Shown here: one piece after another, positions 22,020 through 34,109 of the stretch
Layout of the letters: every line of letters starts with the position of its first letter
Numbering within the stretch: position 1 is the first letter of the stretch
DNA from: Caenorhabditis elegans
Taxonomy: Eukaryota > Nematoda > Chromadorea > Rhabditida > Rhabditidae
Assembly (NCBI RefSeq): GCF_000002985.6
Contig: NC_003282.8
Span: 16,864,001 to 16,928,000 of the forward strand
Length of the DNA: 64,000 nt
Direction of reading: 5' to 3'
Notes under the pieces: generated by a model
Told to the model about the DNA's origin: nothing
The model's database searches: none
Seen by the model: only the letters and a program-made list of their open reading frames with translations
Position numbers and translations under genes: made by a program

Positions 22020-22160
22020 TTTTTTAGTTAGTTGAGCCCCGTAAACCGCCAATCAATAAGTGGCAGGAATCCTTTTGACCAAAACGTCATAAAAATTGGA
22101 GATGGCAATATTGAAGATGTACCAACTATGCTGGTTGATACTTGGTACATATTCAACTCT
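22020..22160. repeat. Segment duplicated at 45410-45545
   Basis: The two share AAACCGCCAATCAATAAG, TTGGAGATG and CCAACTATGCTGGTT with about 85-90 percent identity by eye. The longest frames are not conserved between copies, so this is not coding. Confidence 0.7.
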
Positions 22161-22579
22161 TTGCTATTCAATGCTCTTTACATAAATTCTATGTCTGTAC
22201 GTGATAACGTCTGGAAACGGACTAACCTCTCCCAAATGCCTTGCATGCAGTTTTTCCCAAAAATTAATTCAAAGATGTATATAATATCACCGTATTTTGA
22301 GTAGACAAACCTTTTTTGGTAGTAGGCGAGAATGTAGGCACGTACGCCTGAAACATGCTTGACCAATTGTTTCCGGTACCTTCTAGGACGTTTTTGAACT
22401 TTATAGCTGTTCTTTAAATAATTTGAACGTTTTTGAAAATTTTCAAGCTTTAAAAAATTTTAAATACTTAAATTTAAAAAAATTTCACGCTTTTCCAAAC
22501 TTTCTGAACTATCTTATTTTTCAAAAAAAAATTTCTGTTTCAAATACTTGTTAATTTGTCTTACTGTTGTACTTTTTAA

Positions 22580-22600
22580 TGATGTATTCATTTGGCGAGG
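22580..22600 (+). ncRNA. Predicted 21U-RNA
   Basis: Core at 22535-22542; U at 22580, 38 nt past the core, context TAAT. The alternative is 22583 (41 nt, TGAT). Confidence 0.5.
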
Positions 22601-23547
22601 ATGAGATAAATAATACAACAATTTTTTTTGAGTTTCTGTGAAAAGAGGTTTTGTTGTGAAAGTAGCACCGTTTCAATTCTAATATGCACATTTTTTAAAA
22701 ACAAACTGAAACCGTCAACTTTGTTTTTTTAATTGAGAAAATCTCAAAATCATTTTCACTTTTTAAAATTAAAAAATCCCCGTTTCATCACTTCTTTAGA
22801 AAAGTTTATTTTCCCCAGTGGACCAATGGCAGAAGCAGCAGTCAAAATAAGAAATGCCAACAATAAATAGGGCTATTCAAGTTTGATTTTTGTTTGAAAA
22901 TTGATTTGAATAAAGTTGTTAGAGTTAAGTTTTATTTAAATTCGTTTATAAATAGCTATGAAGAATGTTTTAAAATTTTTTTATTAAAGATTCAATTTTT
23001 CTCTGTTTTGATATATTCATAAAACGACGAACTTTATTAATTTTAGTCAACATCAAAAAGTTCATCAGAATGTTTCGAGTATTTTCAAGGAAGTAAGCAA
23101 CGTGAAGCCCCGACATCACCCAGGATTGGTAGAAAATTGTGAAAATCTTTATTTAATGAATATTAAACAGTGGCAATAGCAATTTTCAGAGAACATCAAA
23201 TTTGAAAATATACTGAAGCAGGAAATATTTAATAAAATTAGTGTTCTATTTGAAACTTGCAGTCTGTGGCGCATAAAAAAAGGACTTTGTTGAAACTTAA
23301 TCAATTATAATTATTTTTGACAAAAAACATTTCAGTTTCAAATTGTTTTAATTATCATTTCGATATTCTGAATTAATATTATACAGGCCATTTTTAGTTG
23401 TTCAATTTTAAATAACTGGATATTTTTGCTGATAATGTCGTCCACCAATAAGCGATGAGAAACGGGCGTAGTCAACGTTGCTGATTGGTCAGCAGTTTAT
23501 TGTAATTTTTGAGTAAAATTATACTATTTATATTCACAATAAAGATA

Positions 23548-23568
23548 AATAACCACCGAATATTACTA
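23548..23568 (-). ncRNA. Predicted 21U-RNA
   Basis: Minus-strand core at 23607-23614; U at 23568, 39 nt past the core, context TATT; TAGT at 42 nt is an alternative. Confidence 0.55.
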
Positions 23569-24738
23569 ATACATTTCTAAATTCGTTTTTTATCATGTTA
23601 GTTTCTTGAAACAGTGTATTTATTTTATTGTTTTATTTTTCAGATCACATCTCAAAACTCATTTATTCTACATAGAAAATAATTGGCACACCGTTTCTGA
23701 ATTCGTAATTATCGTATTAAATAGAAAAATTCTCAAAAATTCAAAAGAATGTTGACCAATCAGCGAGTTCGACCACGCTTTAATCTGAAAATTTTGAATG
23801 CAAAGAGTTGTTTTCAGTGTTGGGAATCAACTCAAAATTTCACTAAAATCCAAAAATTTTGAAAATTTACCATTCAAAAATTGCACTGTTTTGAGAAAAA
23901 AATGTTAGAAATTTCAAACCCTCAGAAAAACATTTGGGAATATTCAAAGTTTGAGATTTTGTTTGGTACTGAATATTTTTGCACAAACCCTTTCGTTATC
24001 AAAACTGTCTAAAACCGACTAATAGTTTGTTGGTATGTAAATTTTTGTTTTGTGCTAGTACTGGTAGACAAATTTCTAGGTTAGATTTTGGAAAGCCCTG
24101 GTTTTTTGAAATGTGTTTTAAAATAAATTGGTACTTGATGCAAATGGAAAGATTTAATTAAAAATTAATGAAGTTTTTCGAGTAATTTGCAATTTTCTAA
24201 TAGAGTTGAAAGGAGCACTGTATTTGTCAGTTGAATGAACGTTTATATGAACAATCCGAAACTGACAAAAACTCCGAAAAATTGTTTTTTCTCATTTATT
24301 GAAATTTCTGGCAAAGCACCTTCCAAGAGTAGCTTAATCGATTTTTTAATAAAACAAAAATTTTCACGGTTTTTCAAAACTGAATATAGTTTAATTAATC
24401 CAAACAATTTTTAATATTACACTTAATTTCAGTGAAAATCCTTGCCATTTTCAAGTGAAAAATACGACAAATCTAAAAAAATTAAATCAAAATAAAAATG
24501 TGAGTCAGACAAGCATGCATAAAATAGACACAGGTACCTGAAGAGGTGCCCGCCGGGAAAATTTAAAATTTGACTGATTTTTTTCACGTTGCAAGCTTTA
24601 TTTGTAACAAAATAGTAATTTTTTCACATAGCTAATTTTCACTTTAATTGTCTCAAAAATTTTTTAACAATTTTTACGGTTTCATAGTTTTAATAAAATT
24701 CGATGTTATTTCTTGAATGTGGTTAATCAATCAATTTA

Positions 24739-24923
24739 CTATATATAAAGCGCGTCCTTCTGTCCCTATGTAGTTTGATCTCTGATCAGAGCAACGAAGT
24801 TTTGGGAAACCTTATGCTAAATGCGCAGCAGACACCGATCGAGATCCGCGATAGACACCGTATATCTAATGTGTTTTCTCAAAAAAGTCGGGGGCCGCGC
24901 CGTAGGTGCGGTCCACGGCTGGT
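24739..24923 (+). mobile_element. Short Helitron, internally deleted
   Basis: It starts CTATATATAAAGCGCGTCCT and ends in the 3' hairpin CCGCGCCGTAGGTGCGGTCC...GGCTGGT. Only 185 bp remain: both terminal signals of the larger copies with almost no cargo. It could still be mobilised in trans. Confidence 0.7.
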
Positions 24924-24987
24924 AAATTATAGCCGTCTTGTTACTTTTCAATTTCACTGGCTTTACAATTTTTCAGGTTCTTCAGGC

Positions 24988-25008
24988 TTTCCATGAGGAT
25001 GCACATTA
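24988..25008 (-). ncRNA. Predicted 21U-RNA
   Basis: Minus-strand core at 25049-25056; U at 25008, 41 nt past the core, context TGAT. Inverted paralog of the 7972 unit. Confidence 0.5.
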
Positions 25009-25618
25009 TCAAAAACAAAATTTTCATCAAAATTTTAAATCAAAAATATGAAACAGTAAATGTTGAATTTTTCATCAAAATTTGTATCTGCCCATTTTTA
25101 ACGTAGTTCTTACTTCCAAGACTAAATATTCGTGAAAAAATATTCTCGAAACTGTGAAAATTTGAACGTTTTTTTTTCAAAAATAACAATGGAAATATAG
25201 TTTTAATTGCGCTTCAAAACTGTGTAAAACAAAAATCTAATTTAACATTGAACTTTTTCCAATTTTTGTATAACATTGTTTTTTTTTATGTTGTTCATAT
25301 ATTTCTTTTCGTATAGTTAGGGTAGGGTATTATAATTCCGAAATCTACATGAAATTTCAAAGTTTTCCCTCATCTTTTCTCAAAAACTACGCAGATGTTT
25401 TCTGGGGTTTTTAATATTACTTTTCTACCAATAAGTTGATATGATTTGATCTATATCTACATTAAAAATGTTCAGAAAAATGATTAAATTTAATAATCAA
25501 GTTAATGATTGAAATCGCCAAGGTGTGACTGAAGTTGTTTTAAAATTTATATTTTCCGAAAAAAAAAATCCACTGTTTCAGATATTCAATTTTAGTTGAA
25601 CATTTAATTTAAATTTAT

Positions 25619-25639
25619 TATTTGTGTTCATGAAGGAAT
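25619..25639 (+). ncRNA. Predicted 21U-RNA
   Basis: Core at 25573-25580; U at 25619, 39 nt past the core, context TATT. Confidence 0.6.
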
Positions 25640-26228
25640 ACACTATCACCTGTAAAAAACAAAATATGAAGTTTTCCTTTTTTTGAAAAAAAAATTACCA
25701 GTTTCAGTTAGTCTATATTCAATGAACAAAATTATTGCATTAATTCTCTTCTAGTTAGTGTGTGAAAAAATCACTGCAACATTTTATCACCTAGAAAAAA
25801 ATCTCAAAGAATTTTTTCTTTTAAGATAGTCGCAAATAACTTCATGATCTTCTCTTCGATATATAGTGATAATCGATGTATCAAGTCTTACCTTCAATAG
25901 CTTCAACAGTGAAATTCGCCAGGCTTGAAGCCATCTTTATTCTCGCGGAAATTTCTTAAATTGAATAATCTAATCAACGTTTCAGTATCATTGGATCACC
26001 TGTTATTGCAGAAAAAATCATCTAAATTTGGAGTAGAGAACATGCTTATTTCTTTTAAATTTTCTTCAGTTTCATGTTCTCTATAAATCGTGATGCTTTT
26101 TTCAGTTATTGATTTATGACATGTTGGAGTTTTTAAATCTAAAATATTGCTAGAGACTTCAATTTTCCTTAAAATGCAAAGTTTTAGCCAAAATCTGCTT
26201 AAACTCTTAATCTCTTTTTCTGACAACA

Positions 26229-26249
26229 AAAGTTTGAAAAGTCTACTAA
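26229..26249 (-). ncRNA. Predicted 21U-RNA
   Basis: Minus-strand core at 26288-26295; U at 26249, 39 nt past the core, context TGGT. Confidence 0.6.
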
Positions 26250-26636
26250 CCATTTACCTTTGAAAAAAAAAACAAATTATCATTTGTTGAAACAGCATTT
26301 TTTTTTCGCAAAAAATTGCTCATTTGCATGTTTTACATAGTCTTGAGAAATTTCATTGTTAAAATTTTGAGCACATTTGCTGAAATGTTCAAAAATTAAA
26401 AAATTGTGTTCAGGACGATCTGGTTTTTAAAAAAAAACGAGAAACCTCTGAAAATTGAATGAGATTTTGAGAAGCCCCCTTGCTTTTGGGGTTCAGGGCA
26501 TTTACGAGATAAAAAAAGAAACTAGTACAGCCTGAGCAAATGAGGTTTTCGAATCACAAATCCCCATTTATGTAAAGTTTCTATGAAAAAAGAAACATTT
26601 TCGCGTGAATCAAGAAATGTGAAAAATGGATTTTAA

Positions 26637-26657
26637 ATTTCAGAACTGTTGACTTTA
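26637..26657 (-). ncRNA. Predicted 21U-RNA
   Basis: Minus-strand core at 26696-26703; U at 26657, 39 nt past the core, context TGAT. Confidence 0.6.
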
Positions 26658-27269
26658 TCAGTTTTTACTTGACAATTATATTTTTCGCAAAAATGTGAAA
26701 CAGGTTAGTTTTAACTTTAGTGCTACCAAATTTTACAGTTCACCGGAAAAAAAAGCGTTAGAAAAATTAAAACTTAGTTTTTTTGAACCAAAAAATAAAA
26801 TTTTAAAAAGTCCCTAAACTTGTTTTGTTACAAACGATTATATTAATATTAAAAGGAGATGAATATGTTTCTCAAAAAAACGATGTTTCAAAATGATCTT
26901 ATGAAAAACTTTGCTGCACTTAAAACAGTTTTAAATATGATTCAAAACATTTTTAAAATAGACTACAAAGATCTCTACGATTGATAATTCTTAAAAATCT
27001 AGAAATCATACAAAGGTACGAGAAAATAGGTTCACACTTTTCAGTGATATGTTATAAAGTTTCAAAGTATTTTAAAATTTCTTGAAATTGTACAGACATA
27101 TTGTACCTCCAAAAGTCAATTTGTTTGTTGTCAGAAAATTTGTAAAATAATTTACATCTGCAAATAATTACAGAAATTCGGGGGCAAGAACAGTTTGAAC
27201 AAATTAACAAATTGGTGAACAAATTGGTGAGAAATTAAAACTGAAATTCTCTCAAATTACTTTTGTTTT

Positions 27270-27290
27270 AGCAACTTGTTGAAAATTGGA
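27270..27290 (-). ncRNA. Predicted 21U-RNA
   Basis: Minus-strand core at 27330-27337; U at 27290, 40 nt past the core, context TGTT. Confidence 0.55.
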
Positions 27291-28477
27291 ACAAACTATT
27301 CTTAACTTGCATTTCTTTTGTGAAAATTTTGAAACAGTAAATTTTAAAAAAAAATCACTTAAGTTAAATTTTTCGAATATAACTCACCTCACAGTGTTCA
27401 CCTGCAACAAACCTGATTTTCTACGTGCCTGCCTACCGCCTATTTACTCAGCGAGAACCAGGGGCTGTTGATATCTTAAAATTTTTTATATTTACGATTT
27501 TTGAAGATTGGCACAAATTTGTATATTTTGACGAAAATTTTCGAGACTTTTTTTTTTGAATATGTAATTTTTTTTAATTTGAAAAAGTGAAAAGGCTTGG
27601 AGAATTACAATTTTTAAGTTTTCTATACAAATAATGTTTGCGAAACAGTAATAATTTTCATTGCCAAAAACTTTCACAAATGAGTTTGAAATATCAGACG
27701 TTTTTCGCAAAATTAATGAAACCACTTTCAAACATATTTCAAAATTTATCGACAGCAAAATGGTTCTAGAGTGTTATTTTTAACGGTTTCAAGTTTTTCA
27801 TAAATTAGTGAGCATTTTTCCTATTTCTTGGTTCTCCTATTTCTATGCATTTTAAACCAAACTCCAATTGATTCAGCTCACAGTGTCATAGTATTCATGC
27901 AAGTATTGAAATAGTCGAAAATTTTTGATTTTTTGAAAAAAAAAACCATTTTTAAACATTAAAAAAAACAATGATAAAATTTTAAAAAAACTAGAAGTTT
28001 TGAGAGTGAAGTCATAAAAAACAAGAAAAATTATATAATGAACATTAGCATTGATAATGAAAGAGACTGTTGCGTATCAAAAATTAATTATTAAAAAAAA
28101 ATATTTTTACAATCAAAAAGTTTCAATATTAATTTTTTCAATTTCTTCTAATTGTTATATACAAAAAGTTAAATGCAGTATAAATTTTTAATAAACTTTT
28201 AAATGAATTTTTGATCTTTTTTATTGCCACAACTTTCAATTGTTAATATAATGTTACAGAAGAAACTTACAGTTCTAGTGCTCCCATAAGTTTAAGAATA
28301 TTGAGCAGTTCTTTGTTGGAAAGATGAAAAAGAAAAAAAACGGTCAGCCATGACTGCAGGAAAAGACACAAATGAGCAAACCTCTTGAGACATTGTGAGC
28401 GGCGCGGTCCATTTGGAAATAATATTGTATCGATCCATTTTTCTGCAAAGGAGAGCGTCGCAGCTGCTTGTGAAATA

Positions 28478-28498
28478 CTTTGTGATCAAAGAGATTAA
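28478..28498 (-). ncRNA. Predicted 21U-RNA
   Basis: Minus-strand core at 28539-28546; U at 28498, 41 nt past the core, context TGCT; CGAT at 37 nt is an alternative. Last motif before a 4-kb gap. Confidence 0.5.
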
Positions 28499-28559
28499 GC
28501 AATCGTGCAGAAATAGGTAAAATTACATATAAACAATGTGAAACAGTAGAAATTTACGA

Positions 28560-28950
28560 TTTCTTCTCGGCAGGTGGAGTTTCTTGTTGATTGAAATTAA
28601 AGATTTTTACAATAAGAATAATCTAACTTTTTTGCATATCTTTTAAAGTTGGTATTACAGTTACTCAAGTTTAAAACCGATGAAATTAGTATCTCTATCT
28701 AGATTTTAATTGGTTTTAATCAAAAATATCGAACCCTTACCCATTAATTAACGCCAATGATAAGCGAACTTTTGGAAAGAATGTGAACAGTTAAAATTTT
28801 TGAATGTTTAATTCAATAATTTTTTTTCAAAGAGCATATGCAAAACATACGTATCGCGGGCATTCTGATGAAACATGTTAAATAGTTAAACATCTTGAAC
28901 AAAACAAAACAAGTTTGCGAGGATAGTTGTGATATATGTTGTTTATTTTT
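28560..28950. repeat. Segment duplicated at 49480-49940
   Basis: Shared landmarks in the same order are GGCAGGTG...TTGATTGAAATTA, ACCATTAA-like runs, GATAAGYGAA and AAAACATAC. Diverged copy; the 49734 piRNA core has no exact counterpart here (the site reads GTGAACAG). Confidence 0.6.
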
Positions 28951-29134
28951 TCAAAAGCTATCACGCTTTCCACATGAATAAACACTCAAAATTTTTATTA
29001 TGTATTCAACCGAGTTTTTCAGTTTTCAAAAAAGTATTGTTTCAGAACATTGTTAAATGTTTGAAAAAATAATGAAATTTCAATTTTTTTGCCATCACCC
29101 GACGGTTTGCGAGCTGCGCTAGTGTGGCGTATAT

Positions 29135-29339
29135 CAGGGCTGTGCGGCAACCGGGATTTTCGGCAACCGGCAATTGCCGAAGTTTGCAAAAGATAATGTT
29201 CGTTTTCTCGTTTACGGCGAAATATTAGCATTTTTCAGGCTCTCCGAATGCTTTTTCTGAGCTACAGAATTTTTGACATTGATATCGGCAGTTGCCGAAG
29301 TTGCCGAACTCCAAAATTTTCGGCAACCGGCAACTCGGT
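29135..29339. mobile_element. hAT-like foldback element, right terminus lost
   Basis: It starts CAGGGCTGTGCGGCAACC; GGCAACCGGCAATTGCCGAA repeats are inverted towards the right end. The flanking octamers GCGTATAT and TCGTATAT match at 7 of 8, which marks the insertion edges even though the right CAGGG terminus is missing. Confidence 0.6.
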
Positions 29340-29619
29340 TCGTATATAATGTTGTACCAACTCTAGGTCTAACAGCAAAAAAGGGTGTAATTAATTGTCT
29401 TTTTAAACATACTTTTACAACAAAACATCCAAATAAATGTGCAAAAATCAAATTTGAATTAATAATTCGAATATTCGATATTTAAGGATCTTTTTTAAGA
29501 ACATCCATCAAAACATGAAAATTTGTAATAAATAAAAATAATTTCAGAAACTGTATTTTTTAAATTGATCAAAATTAGGATTTCCACTTCTGTTCAAAAA
29601 GTATAGTGTTGTCGATTCT

Positions 29620-30400
29620 GCCCCTTACGGAGCTATCCCGACAACCTTACAGTACTATAATATTGGTTTCCCATTGAATAGCCCACTATTCTTAACCAAT
29701 ATCCGTACTGTTATGTCTTCCAATTATTATCTCTTTATTACACTTTATTTCATGCAAATCCATCCATTATTCGCCGAGATATAAACTTATCAACAAATAT
29801 TCATATTCAAATCTCGCGCCACTATCTAATAGTAGCGCGATCGCGGCGAGACCCACGCGTCTCTAACTTCTTGGCATCGTGTCAAGTGCAACGACCCCCC
29901 GCGATGACGTCGAATATGTTTGTCAGTTGCGATGCAATTCCGGTGAAATCCACACGTTTTCATTTTCCCAACGTGTTGATATTTATTCAGTTCGTTAGAT
30001 ATAATTCCTAAATAACGGTTTGTACCATCCTTAGTCTAAATGACTCATAATACCATCATATTCGTCTGCAGAGGGTTTAACACCATCTATTAAGAACTTT
30101 TAATACCATCCTTTATTGTTCTTGAATGTATTTCCCTCTTTTTACTTGTTTTATCCTATTTAGAGTCCTGCTCTACCCACACGGGAGAGGTTGTATAATA
30201 AATAGGTTTTTGAGTATTACTTTGTTCGTATTACACCGCTTATCTCACATAATTCAGATGCTTTACTGGGACACACGGGGAGAGAGAGAGAAAGGGACCG
30301 GAGACGTGATCGATACCGACTACTTACACCCTACACGGCCTCCACATGGTGCATCGAACCGGTCAAGGATCAAGGAAGGAGTTAAAGGTAATCTTTCATT
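29620..30400. other. GC-richer anonymous segment
   Basis: It contains CGCGATCGCGGCGAGACCCA and CAACGACCCCCCGCGATGAC and no CTGTTTCA. At 30284-30349 lies the left copy of a repeat that recurs at 32450-32514. No gene identified; base use differs from the piRNA domain, so it may have been inserted from elsewhere. Confidence 0.4.
30284..30349. repeat. Direct repeat, left copy
   Basis: From GAGAGAGAAAGGGACCGGAG to CACGGCCTCCACAT. The copy at 32450-32514 is identical by eye over about 64 bp. The two copies bracket the pseudogene block. Confidence 0.8.
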
Positions 30401-31726
30401 CAAAATTATCGATAAAAATGCAAAAAATTTCACTTAAAAACCTCTAAAATCACCATTTTTCTACCAAAACCTCTCTTCAAATTTTCATTTTTTCCAAAAA
30501 AAACTCTATCAAAATTCCAATTTTTACCTAAAAAATCAATAAAAATCCAATTTCTATTACAAAATTCATATTAAAATTGCATAAAAATCGATAATGAACG
30601 GAAGATTAACTTAAAACCCTCTTTGATTCCTAAAAAAGACCCAGTCGGACCAATCTCTCCTCTCTATTGTGCTCAGAAATCACTGAATTTCAAACAAATA
30701 ACTCAATAATCCAAGTAAATTCCATCGAGTGTATCCTCATCTGATCCGAACGAGGAAATATTCCGTAGACTTCGTAAAAAATTCGCAAACGAATCCAAAA
30801 ATCTGCACAAATCGAAGATTTGGTGGAAAAATTCGCCAAATCGAGCTGTATCGCTAAAAAGATCAGGCAAAAATGCCTCAAAATCGATTATCTGCTCAAA
30901 AATGTGTAGATTTATTATCCTTCTCATCAAGTTTCACGAAAAATTCATGAAAATCATGCAAAATTCCCATTAAAATCCACTGAACCCCGATTAAATTCGT
31001 TGTATTCGCGTGACTACGGTAGACAATTATGTGCATCCTGACGTGCGGGTGTTTGCGTACACTTCGCCTCCCCCCACAATTTCAAATGAAAATTATTCAT
31101 ATTTTTTAGGCAAAAAGCCAATATTATCGTCAGAACTACCGATTTACACACACACGTGGTGTCAATCTGTCTCATTGCGACTCATCGCGAGAAAATGCGG
31201 AAAATTTTTTCAAAAAAATCGTGACGTCACAGAGGCGAGAGTGCAATAGAGCAGCTTTGCTGCCGATGGCCGCAATTTATTTTTTCAATATTTTTCTGCT
31301 TTTTATCGCGTTTTCAATTGAATTTCAATAGTTTTCAGATAAATTTTACGAATTTAATTGTGTCATTATGTTTAATTCGTATTTTACTTCATACAATCGA
31401 CCCAATTTTTTGTTTTTTCCGCTTAATTTTCAGAATTATCGTGAGAGAACGGATTGTTGGGCGAATGAAGCCGTTTCATATATGTTTTCGATGAAAACGA
31501 TAATGTTAATAAGCTTTACATGTACTTTTCGGTTCTATACTTTCTTAATCCGTCTTTTCCTTATATAACCAACGTTTTTTTTTCAGAGTTTCGCCCGTTT
31601 CCGGGTCTCAGTGAGCACGGGCAGATCGGAGAGTTCGAGATCGTCGAGAGAGAGTGAGAAGTTTAATTAGCTCACACATGTTTGTGTTGAAATCGAATTG
31701 CAAAGTGAAAAGTACAAATTTTGCAG

Positions 31727-31869
31727 GCAACACGATGCATGGAAGTCGAAGAATCGCACCAATCACAACCAGAACAACAAGGCTCACCGTATTGGAATCA
31801 CGAAGCCAAAGATCTTCCTCTCCATAGAAGGAAGTCGACGCCAAGTTCATCAAGAACCTCCGCTTCGAG
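31727..31869 (+). pseudogene. Ribosomal protein L29 (rpl-29) pseudogene fragment
   Basis: After a TTTTGCAG acceptor the sequence reads MxWKSKNRTNHNQNNKAHRI, GITKPKIFLSIEG, then, after a one-base shift, VDAKFIKNLRFE. This is the eL29 signature (AKSKNHTNHNQ.KKAHRNGI, GVDPKFLRNMRF). The start is disturbed (ATGCATGG in place of ATGGC) and the C-terminal third is missing; the fragment ends at a GTTAG donor-like site. eL29 is a 60S subunit protein. The upstream exon-like DNA (31590-31660) may be copied 5' UTR. The long open frame in another phase is a shadow. Confidence 0.75.
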
Positions 31870-31939
31870 GTTAGATATAGATCCGGGGATCTTTCTTTAT
31901 AATAATCCGAAAATCCCTAAAATCAAATTTCCGTTTCAG

Positions 31940-32137
31940 GTTCTCGACTTCCACAATGTAAAATTCCAAGACTACAACGTTCTGACCGATCAGGAGCTGA
32001 GAGAAGGCGTCAAAATCTTCAGCTAATGGCCAACAATTCCACAAGTCTATGTGAAGGGAGAGTTCGTCGGCGGATGTGATATTCTCATTTCAATGCACAA
32101 AGATGGAGAGATTTCCGACGAATATGGGGCACAATAA
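31940..32137 (+). pseudogene. Glutaredoxin-5-like pseudogene, last exon
   Basis: After TTTCCGTTTCAG the sequence reads VLDFHNVKFQDYNVLTDQEL, REGVKIFS, a TAA stop at 32024-32026, then [36 protein letters not shown] and a normal stop. WPTIPQVY and GGCDI are the glutathione-binding motifs of monothiol GLRX5 proteins (mitochondrial Fe-S cluster transfer). The N-terminal exon with the active-site CGFS is absent and an L29 fragment sits in its place. The internal stop makes it non-functional as GLRX5. The retained intron argues for DNA-level duplication rather than retroposition. Confidence 0.8.
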
Positions 32138-32449
32138 ATGATTTTTCATGTTAAAAATAAAAATTTAGATGTTTTTTCTTGAATAAATCATCCACAGATT
32201 GTATTATTTATTCAGCAAAAAGTGCTCGGTAGGTTGGTCGAAGACGAGTGAAGGGAATTAAATTTCAATAAATAAATGGGGCCCATTTTTACAATAAAAT
32301 CAGTGAAAAAAGGGTAATTGATAAAAAATTCGAAATGTATCCTTATTTCCACAACTTCTGTTGGTCGAGAATATTAATAGTACCCACGCCGTCAATAAGG
32401 AAATTCAAAACGACAAGAATTCCACCTTGGCAGAAGCTCAACGTACTAG

Positions 32450-32514
32450 AGAGAGAAAGGGACCGGAGACGTGATCGATACCGACTACTTACACCCTACA
32501 CGGCCTCCACATAT
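32450..32514. repeat. Direct repeat, right copy
   Basis: Matches 30284-30349 by eye from GAGAGAGAAAGGGACCGGAG to CGGCCTCCACAT, then diverges. Confidence 0.8.
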
Positions 32515-32747
32515 TGGAGTAAAACCCAGTTTTTATAAACAAAAAACATTTAGATTTATTCCAGGAAAAAAGAGAGACAAATTATTTTCAAATTCTTACA
32601 AAACTCTTTTATGAAAAATGCAGAATAGTTGAAAATTTAAAATTTTCAGTGTGCACAGAGCAGCTAACATCACGTAGTAATTGAAAAATCGAATGAAATT
32701 ACTGTTTCATCTAGTTAATAAATATTGCCAACCTTTCTAAATGATAT

Positions 32748-32768
32748 TTTTTCGATTCCTTGAAATTG
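32748..32768 (+). ncRNA. Predicted 21U-RNA
   Basis: Core at 32702-32709; U at 32748, 39 nt past the core, context TATT. Confidence 0.6.
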
Positions 32769-33003
32769 CTTTGGTAATTGAAACTTGGATTTTTCAAAAT
32801 TAATTCTCACATTTTACGTTTCTAATCGATATTTCCAGTTTGCTGATGGAAATTATTTGAAAATCATTATTGAGCCGAGGTTGTAGTTTTGGACAGTTTT
32901 TGTTGATATTCAGAAGGAAAAAGTTAGACGTAAAAATCTCGACTGACTAATGTAAATAGAAATTCAAAATTTACAATGTGAATATATATTGCGAAGCTTT
33001 GAG

Positions 33004-33011
33004 TGAAACAG
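33004..33011 (-). promoter_or_regulatory. CTGTTTCA core without a well-placed YRNT
   Basis: Exact minus-strand core, divergent to 33121; it duplicates the 20326/20433 pair. No YRNT lies 35-45 nt away. Confidence 0.4.
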
Positions 33012-33167
33012 CTTTTAATGTAAATAATTTTTAAAAAAGTATCAGCTGAAACCTTATTTCATTGATTATTTTCCTTTTTCGCAAAAATAGAAACCAAATA
33101 TTTAATTTGTAAAGTTTCTACTGTTTCATTGACTCTTTATAGTTCACGTTCACGATCAGAGGATTGA

Positions 33168-33188
33168 TTATTACAATTTATCATCTGA
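33168..33188 (+). ncRNA. Predicted 21U-RNA
   Basis: Core at 33121-33128; U at 33168, 40 nt past the core, context TGAT. Confidence 0.55.
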
Positions 33189-33544
33189 GACTTATTTTGT
33201 AGTTGAAGCATTTTTTTAACTGGCGAAAATATTTTAAAAACGGTGATTTCTGCATTTTGGCTAACCTGAAAATTCAAAAAATCCCTAAAATTGTCTTCAG
33301 ACCTCAAAATGTCTTCGGCTTTATTTTTAACTTGGCGATTGTGCTTGAAATAGGCGTAAGACAGGCAAACGGGCCTGCATACCCAGGAAGTCTCCAATAT
33401 ATTATTATACCGCAATATTTTGACGTACATGTACTTGAGGTTTTTCTTCCATTTTTTTGAATTCCATATCCTACTTTTTCAAATCACATTTTTTTGCTGT
33501 TTCAAATATTTGATTTTCAAAATTTGCATCAATGACACATTTGG

Positions 33545-33565
33545 TATGGAAAAGCAACTATTGTT
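33545..33565 (+). ncRNA. Predicted 21U-RNA
   Basis: Core at 33497-33504; U at 33545, 41 nt past the core, context TGGT. The alternative is 33541 (37 nt, CATT). Confidence 0.45.
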
Positions 33566-34109
33566 TCAGTACATGAATAACTTGGGCGATATTTTCATTT
33601 TATTAATAGGTTTTTTACTTATTTGTTTTTCTATTCAAAAATATACAGTGAAACATATGCAAACTGGAAAACTGAAAACCTGCCTTCAACTGTTGAAAAT
33701 TTATTTCTAGTTGAAAAATAAATTCGATGAAACTGTGAATATTTATAATTAGAAAAAAAAATTTCTTTTTCAATGAATACAATTGTATTTAAAATGTTGA
33801 ATACAGCTTTTAAACGTTTTTACAATACTTTATTGATGTTTTAATTTTTAAAAAAATCGGTCATTCTCAGGCTTAGGGAAATGATTTTCTAATCCTTGTA
33901 AAAATGAAAACAGTATTAAAATAAACATTCGCGTGTGGATTAAAATTAAAAAGGTAGTGTTAAATAATTAAAAATCATTTTGGGGGGAACGAAACCCATA
34001 AGTACCAAAAAAGCTACAATTTCATGAGTTAAATGAAATGGAGTTAAATAACGCTTTGATTTGACTTACTTGATGCTTCAATAAACCACATTCAAATGAA
34101 ATATTTTAG

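Noticed and set aside
30126-30437. 103-residue frame over the left 64-bp direct repeat
   Set aside because: No family signature; the repeat copy at 32450 is read in a different context.
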